Virus record (IMG/VR): IMGVR_UViG_3300010401_000021
Location: 1-41,768 of that record
DNA length: 41,768 nt
DNA from: a virus
Reading direction: 5' to 3' (one strand)
The position numbers and the translations under genes are program-made. Below are positions 37,736 to 41,768 of this stretch, piece after piece. The first letter of the stretch is position 1, and every line of letters begins with the position of its first letter. The notes beneath the pieces are model-generated. The model saw only the letters and a list, made by a program, of their open reading frames with translations. It did not search any database and had not been told where the DNA came from.

Positions 37736-39300
37736 GGATAGAATCCCGTCACACGTAAATTCGTCGGGGCCGAGGGTGGGGTCGTATCGCTCCCACTGGC
37801 TCCTTGTAATGGGTGCGGATAGGTATATGGTGTGTAATACACAGACCAGTTATTCGTACTTGTACACTTATACAATACCCCCGACCCACGCCCATCTCCG
37901 CTCGTATTCCATGACCCTTGATCTGTGGCCCAGTACGCGACACCAGTTGTACAGAACCCTGGACGCGAGAGTAATGAGCCACTTCCTGTCCCAGTGGTTC
38001 CATTAAACCCTGAAACTTCCATGAAGAAGTCACGATTGTTAATCAGGTGAAACGTCTGCGCCCGCACATCACTCGTCGGCCCCCCTCGAATATCCACATT
38101 ACTAATAGTCGGAATAGCTCCTTTATAGGTGTTGGCGAAGGAATAGGCGGGAAAGGCAGCTTCAGAAAAGGTGATGCTACTGGTGAGACGAGGCCAATCG
38201 GTGGTGGGGGCCGTCTCAGGCCCTCGCCCAATTTGATCGCGGCAGATGTAGCCCTGCTGCCCTGACGTATTTTGATCGCGGAAATTCGCGCCGTTGCAAA
38301 TGCCCCAACTCGCGCAATCCGTACACCCGTCGTCGCTGCGATAGCTTTGGTAGGCAAAGAAGATGTTGAAACTCCCCGCGGAGGCACTAATGGTGTTCTC
38401 GAAAATGAAATGCGTCCCGCCCCGACTATTGGCCCAGGTATAAATGGCCGAGTCAGTGTTTGAGGCGGTGTTGCGATAGAGTTCATGAAGGAGACTCGAA
38501 CGCAACCCCCCACTATCGAGGCCATGGCTCCCAGACGAGGTGCGTTTGACCGTGTTATAGCGAAAGACTAGCCGCGCCCCTGCGTAAGAATCCCAGGCTC
38601 CATCCACTCCCACACTGCTCGAACTATAATCAAAGTGGTTGTCCTCGATATAGGTCGCATTCGCACTGCCAGGCACTAACGTGGATTCCCAGCTAAAATC
38701 TCCCGGGAACTGGAAGTCACTCGGATGTGTCCCGTCCACATCGACGCCACCACCAAGATCCTTGAAATAGTTATGATCAATGAGTTGCGTGGAAGTGGGT
38801 TTACTGTAAACATAGACACCGTGTTTATCGAGTGTGGTCGGCGTCACGGGAAATGAATTATGATCAAACCGACAATTTGCGCAGTTCATCGTGATTGGCT
38901 CTTTGGCATCACCAATACCACGCGGGTCTTTCCAGGTAATGCCCGTCACCCGCGCATTCGTGCCGGTGATTTTGAGCAGGCCCTCGTCAAAGCCTGCGTT
39001 GGTGCCGTCGTTGATGATGGTCCCATCGACGCAGGTGACAGGAGAGCCAGAGCAAACCGTTGTGCCCTGTAAGGTCACGCCTTTGTTCAACGTGACCGAG
39101 GGCGTCACCGAACTGGTCGTCGTCCAGGTCTGCGTGCCAGGAGGGAGGCAGATGACGTAACTGTCCATCGCCCCGCCGGTCGCCGCCGTGATGGCGTTCT
39201 GCACCGTCGTTTGCTGGAGATTGGCGGTCGTGGTGGTACAAACGGCCTGCGCCACAGTCACCCAGAAGAGTCCGATCAGACAACCGAGCAATATCCGCAT
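37732..39300 (-). CDS. Exported right-handed beta-helix protein
   Basis: A 522-aa protein with a signal peptide (MRILLGCLIGLFWVTVAQA, cleavage near residue 19) and a parallel beta-helix core: GVTLQGTT, ARVTGITWKD, CRFDHNSFP, TQLIDHNYFKDLGG, TYIEDNHFDY, LVFRYNTVKR, HFIFENTIS. The C-terminal part has cysteine pairs (CTDCASWGICNGANFRDQ, GYICRDQIGRG). The fold is that of pectate lyases and tailspike depolymerases, but the export signal is unlike a virion spike. I use ATG 39300, with a GGAG site; another ATG lies two codons upstream. Confidence 0.75.
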   Translation of the reverse strand: MRILLGCLIGLFWVTVAQAVCTTTTANLQQTTVQNAITAATGGAMDSYVICLPPGTQTWTTTSSVTPSVTLNKGVTLQGTTVCSGSPVTCVDGTIINDGTNAGFDEGLLKITGTNARVTGITWKDPRGIGDAKEPITMNCANCRFDHNSFPVTPTTLDKHGVYVYSKPTSTQLIDHNYFKDLGGGVDVDGTHPSDFQFPGDFSWESTLVPGSANATYIEDNHFDYSSSSVGVDGAWDSYAGARLVFRYNTVKRTSSGSHGLDSGGLRSSLLHELYRNTASNTDSAIYTWANSRGGTHFIFENTISASAGSFNIFFAYQSYRSDDGCTDCASWGICNGANFRDQNTSGQQGYICRDQIGRGPETAPTTDWPRLTSSITFSEAAFPAYSFANTYKGAIPTISNVDIRGGPTSDVRAQTFHLINNRDFFMEVSGFNGTTGTGSGSLLSRPGFCTTGVAYWATDQGSWNTSGDGRGSGVLYKCTSTNNWSVYYTPYTYPHPLQGASGSDTTPPSAPTNLRVTGFYP

Positions 39301-39337
39301 TATCATCTCCGGCTAACCCAATGTCGCCACCGTCGGA

Positions 39338-39685
39338 TCAGCCAATCGTAAAATTTATGGGCGCATCCGGTCCCACCCGATCCACCACGCTCGACACGCT
39401 GGATGACACTTTGCCCTTATTCCCCGTGAGATCCACCGCGAACACATCAAACAGGAAGGTCGTCTTGCTCCCAGCTGGCGCCGGCACAATGACCGTGGTC
39501 GTGATATGGCCTCCCCCTGATGGCTTACTCGCCGGAATATGCGGCCCGAGGACGGCGGGTGCACCGCCGATGGTATATTCCACGAGCGTATAGGCGAGAT
39601 CGGTTAAGGCTGAACCATCCTGCGAGACGGTCGGTTCATCATAGGTTGCTTGCAGCGAGACGCTGTTATTGTCCACGATAATCAT
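39338..39685 (-). CDS. Ig/FnIII-like beta-sandwich protein
   Basis: A 115-aa protein (MIIVDNNSVSLQATYDEPTV, SQDGSALTDLAYTLVEYTIG, FLFDVFAVDLTGNKG, then DAPINFTIG). It resembles the exported protein at 34958-35353 but lacks a signal peptide. Ig-like domains on phage particles commonly bind cell-surface sugars. GGAGG precedes the ATG. Confidence 0.6.
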   Translation of the reverse strand: MIIVDNNSVSLQATYDEPTVSQDGSALTDLAYTLVEYTIGGAPAVLGPHIPASKPSGGGHITTTVIVPAPAGSKTTFLFDVFAVDLTGNKGKVSSSVSSVVDRVGPDAPINFTIG

Positions 39686-39864
39686 TGCCGATCCTCCAAC
39701 GTAAAGGTACGCGGGTCACGGTGCGGGATCTTATGCCGCAGGACCTCGGGATATTCACTGAAATGGCTATCCACTTGCTGCTTCACTTCCGCTTTCCATT
39801 CCGCTTCAATACAGCGCATCAACCACCTGGCCAGCTTAATTCTCACGGAGGTAGACATAGACAT
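39682..39864 (-). CDS. 60-aa hypothetical protein
   Basis: MSMSTSVRIKLARWLMRCIE, then KAEVKQQVDSHFSEYPEVLR. A basic helical protein with no clear family. Start ATG 39864 (or 39858) lies within the previous gene; no strong ribosome-binding site. ATGA overlap with the next gene. Confidence 0.45.
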   Translation of the reverse strand: MSMSTSVRIKLARWLMRCIEAEWKAEVKQQVDSHFSEYPEVLRHKIPHRDPRTFTLEDRQ

Positions 39865-40114
39865 CGCCGCTCGAAATTTGCTTAAGGTAAAACCCGTTCG
39901 GCGCATGCACGCCCTCAAATCCGGCGTTCAAACCCACATAGTTCTGGACATCGTTCGCCCGTCCGCGCCAGAGCCGCGCCCCACTCACCGGATCGGCAAT
40001 TTCCGCCGTATCGCCCGCCGTACTCGGGCCTTCCCAGACAAAGGCCAAAATGCGTGCCCCTTGGAGGTATCGATCGCCTGCCACTTGCATCCGAATGGGT
40101 CCAATGTTGGGCAT
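39836..40114 (-). CDS. 92-aa structural-type protein after the portal
   Basis: MPNIGPIRMQVAGDRYLQGA, then RILAFVWEGPSTAGDTAEI and SSGDVYVYLREN. A compact beta protein, coupled to the portal by TAATG. Such a gene beside the portal may encode a head-neck accessory. Confidence 0.55.
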   Translation of the reverse strand: MPNIGPIRMQVAGDRYLQGARILAFVWEGPSTAGDTAEIADPVSGARLWRGRANDVQNYVGLNAGFEGVHAPNGFYLKQISSGDVYVYLREN

Positions 40115-41768
40115 TACATCCCTCCCGAGACACCAGACAAGGCGGCATCGCTGGTCATCGCACCCGGCTGCTCCCCGCCGCCGTTTGCACTGCCACCTTG
40201 ATTGCGTCCCGCTTGATTCGCATTCACTTGCACCATCTTTTGCGAGAGCGCCACGAGTTCATCGACGAGGCGGGTATTCGTAATTTCAAACATCTCGGCA
40301 ATCTGCGTCATGAGCTGCTTGCTCATCGCCAGTTGCGGGGCTTGCCCCAAGAGTTGCAGGAAGGACATGAACGATCGGCGCTCCACATCCAAATTCTTCG
40401 GGCGTGAACTGCCAGGGACCACGGTCACATCCGCGTCAAAATCTAACTCTTCGCGTGTAATGGGCTTCCACGTTTCTTGCCCAAAATGGCTCATCAGTAA
40501 TTCTTTGGCACCAGGGATTTGCTTCAGGATGCTGGGATCAACCTGATATTCCTCCATGACATATTTATCGAACTCCTCATCCGAAAATCCGCGCAACTTC
40601 ACCCAAATCTTGAGCGTGAGCGTGTCGCGCACGAGTTGATACATCTTCGTGCCGGCCACGGTCAGCCAATCATTCACGGCGTCTTGCAAATCGGCATCAC
40701 GCAAGTTCGCCGCGCGCTCGACAAAGGTCGCTTCCGTCGCCGTATCGGCGTCCGGACCCGCTAAGCGTGCGCCGGTCTGCCCGGTGATGATGCGCCAGTC
40801 ATTCATGATCAGCGGGATGTCTTTATAGATGGCCGCATTGATATCGGGCGTCTGCAAAATGAGAGGCGGTCGGCTGATGTCGTTCAGTTTGGCCCCCACC
40901 ATGTCTTGAGGGTTCTGCAACAGCTTCGCCGCCTCGTCTTGGTTCGGAAAGGTATTGTCGTCGTAGACAAATTTGCGGGCGGAACGTTTCGCGCCCTCCA
41001 TAATCTGCTGCCGACGAATGTTGTATTCATCCTGCGGCCCCAGCCAGTCCTTGACGTAGGGATAGGGCCAGGGGAGGGGGTCAGGACCGAGAATGGGGGT
41101 GAAGCCGCCCAAAATGGCATAGGGATGCTCGCTAATGCCCTTGGGCAACGGACGATTCACCAAGTATTCTGAAAATTCCTGCCCATCGGCCCACATGAGC
41201 TGACGGGCTTTCTTGATATCGTAGACTTCATAGTATTTAAAGAGCGGGTCGGGTTCCTCCACCACCTTGGCCCTCGATTGCCGTGAGGCACTGCTGGAGA
41301 CTTCGGTGATATTCGCATTAAACTGCTCGCGCAAGTCCTTCGGAAACCGATCATCCTCTTTCGCCTCCGCCAAGGGCACGACAATTTCCTCGCCGACCCA
41401 CGTCCATTTGCTGGGATCAGGCCCTTCATCGGGCAACAGCATGAACCGTGCATCCACCCACTCCCAGCGGTACAGATCCTCACGCAAAATCTTCTCCGGC
41501 TCGACCAAGGGCGAACCATCGAGCGGGTTTTTCATTTGAATCGTCTGGCCAAAGTCGTCATGCAAGGCATTCCCGTTCGCATCCTTCGCCATAATCGGCT
41601 CGCCGGCATCCGGATTCGGCACCATGTCGGGGTCATAGCAGACTTTGAGCACGCCGATGCGGGAGAAGTTCTGTTGCACCGCCAACCGCGCCGCATGCTT
41701 CAAATTTTGCTTTTTATTGGCGATCGTGGCGAGCACCCCTTCCCCCACGCGCGCATCATCTTCATGCG
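40114..41768 (-). CDS. Portal protein, C-terminal part (runs off the window end)
   Basis: The rest of the portal gene that begins at 443. It contains RWEWVDARFMLLPDEGPDPS, KYYEVYDIKKARQLMWADGQ, PWPYPYVKDWLGPQDEYNIR, the wing/stem region ARLAGPDADTATEATFVERA and RDTLTLKIWVKLRGFSDEEF, with a Gln/Asn/Gly-rich tail. The length of the joined protein (about 664 aa) is in the range of podovirus portals. In the window it has no start; the true start is at 443 across the junction. Confidence 0.85.
   Translation of the reverse strand, partial: HEDDARVGEGVLATIANKKQNLKHAARLAVQQNFSRIGVLKVCYDPDMVPNPDAGEPIMAKDANGNALHDDFGQTIQMKNPLDGSPLVEPEKILREDLYRWEWVDARFMLLPDEGPDPSKWTWVGEEIVVPLAEAKEDDRFPKDLREQFNANITEVSSSASRQSRAKVVEEPDPLFKYYEVYDIKKARQLMWADGQEFSEYLVNRPLPKGISEHPYAILGGFTPILGPDPLPWPYPYVKDWLGPQDEYNIRRQQIMEGAKRSARKFVYDDNTFPNQDEAAKLLQNPQDMVGAKLNDISRPPLILQTPDINAAIYKDIPLIMNDWRIITGQTGARLAGPDADTATEATFVERAANLRDADLQDAVNDWLTVAGTKMYQLVRDTLTLKIWVKLRGFSDEEFDKYVMEEYQVDPSILKQIPGAKELLMSHFGQETWKPITREELDFDADVTVVPGSSRPKNLDVERRSFMSFLQLLGQAPQLAMSKQLMTQIAEMFEITNTRLVDELVALSQKMVQVNANQAGRNQGGSANGGGEQPGAMTSDAALSGVSGGM
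41666..41768. repeat. 103-bp terminal direct repeat, right copy
   Basis: Exact copy of 1-103. Removing one copy gives a 41,665-bp circle. A short exact overlap of this kind is typical of an assembler reporting a circular molecule. True packaged terminal repeats are also possible but would not be expected to fall in the middle of the portal gene. Confidence 0.97.

Noticed and set aside
1-41768. tRNA genes, CRISPR arrays, insertion sequences, riboswitches
   Set aside because: No cloverleaf, regular repeat-spacer array or transposase was found by reading both strands, though tRNA detection by eye is unreliable.

Overview
This window looks like the complete genome of a temperate, short-tailed bacteriophage (podovirus-like Caudoviricetes). 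Its first 103 bases are repeated exactly at its end (1-103 = 41666-41768). Joining them gives a circle of about 41,665 bp and restores one unbroken portal gene across the junction. I see no bacterial housekeeping genes, rRNA, tRNA, CRISPR array or insertion sequence. The host is not identifiable from the sequence. A family-9 (heptosyltransferase-like) glycosyltransferase and a SleB-type endolysin hint at a Gram-negative bacterium, but this is inference.

Layout. (a) 4629 down to 1, then through the junction and on to 15676, minus strand: one long late block. It starts with a Nu1-like DNA-binding protein and several small genes, followed by a terminase large subunit encoded in two pieces (ATPase 1614-2354, nuclease 443-1414) with a 67-aa ORF between them, then the portal. 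Past the junction come fibre-like, beta-helix and Ig-like proteins, a repeat protein, zinc-ribbon proteins, scaffold, major capsid, a probable decoration protein, a sugar cassette (glycosyltransferase, SAM methyltransferase, GT9), a DUF192 protein, neck/adaptor and P22 gp10-like tail proteins, a GNAT, ejection-type proteins, a tail fibre, and a lysis cassette (SleB hydrolase plus holins). (b) 4720-6808, plus strand: zinc ribbon, replication initiator, a partner protein, a small membrane protein and a DNA methyltransferase. (c) 6805-8308, minus strand: a 48-aa ORF, tyrosine integrase and a ribbon-helix-helix (RHH) regulator. (d) 8486-15679, plus strand: a second RHH regulator and about 22 mostly tiny genes, including an ERF single-strand annealing protein, a RusA-like resolvase, two HNH proteins and a DUF1643 protein.

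How it works together. The genome has only two divergent promoter regions (4630-4719 and 8309-8485). Both carry the same TGTTTGAC/GTCAAACA half-sites, placed so that each half-site contains a TTGAC -35 core. One phage regulator could therefore control replication, late genes, integrase and accessory genes together. Most genes overlap by ATGA or TAATG, so translation is heavily coupled.

Points most worth following up: the split terminase with an intervening ORF; a three-copy RNA element (GCCGACCG, 7 nt, CGAGGC, then a hairpin) placed 8-11 nt after stop codons in the late operon, one copy of which buries a Shine-Dalgarno site; the shared operators; the virion-operon sugar cassette; a signal-peptide beta-helix protein; and an eight-copy FRT-motif repeat protein.
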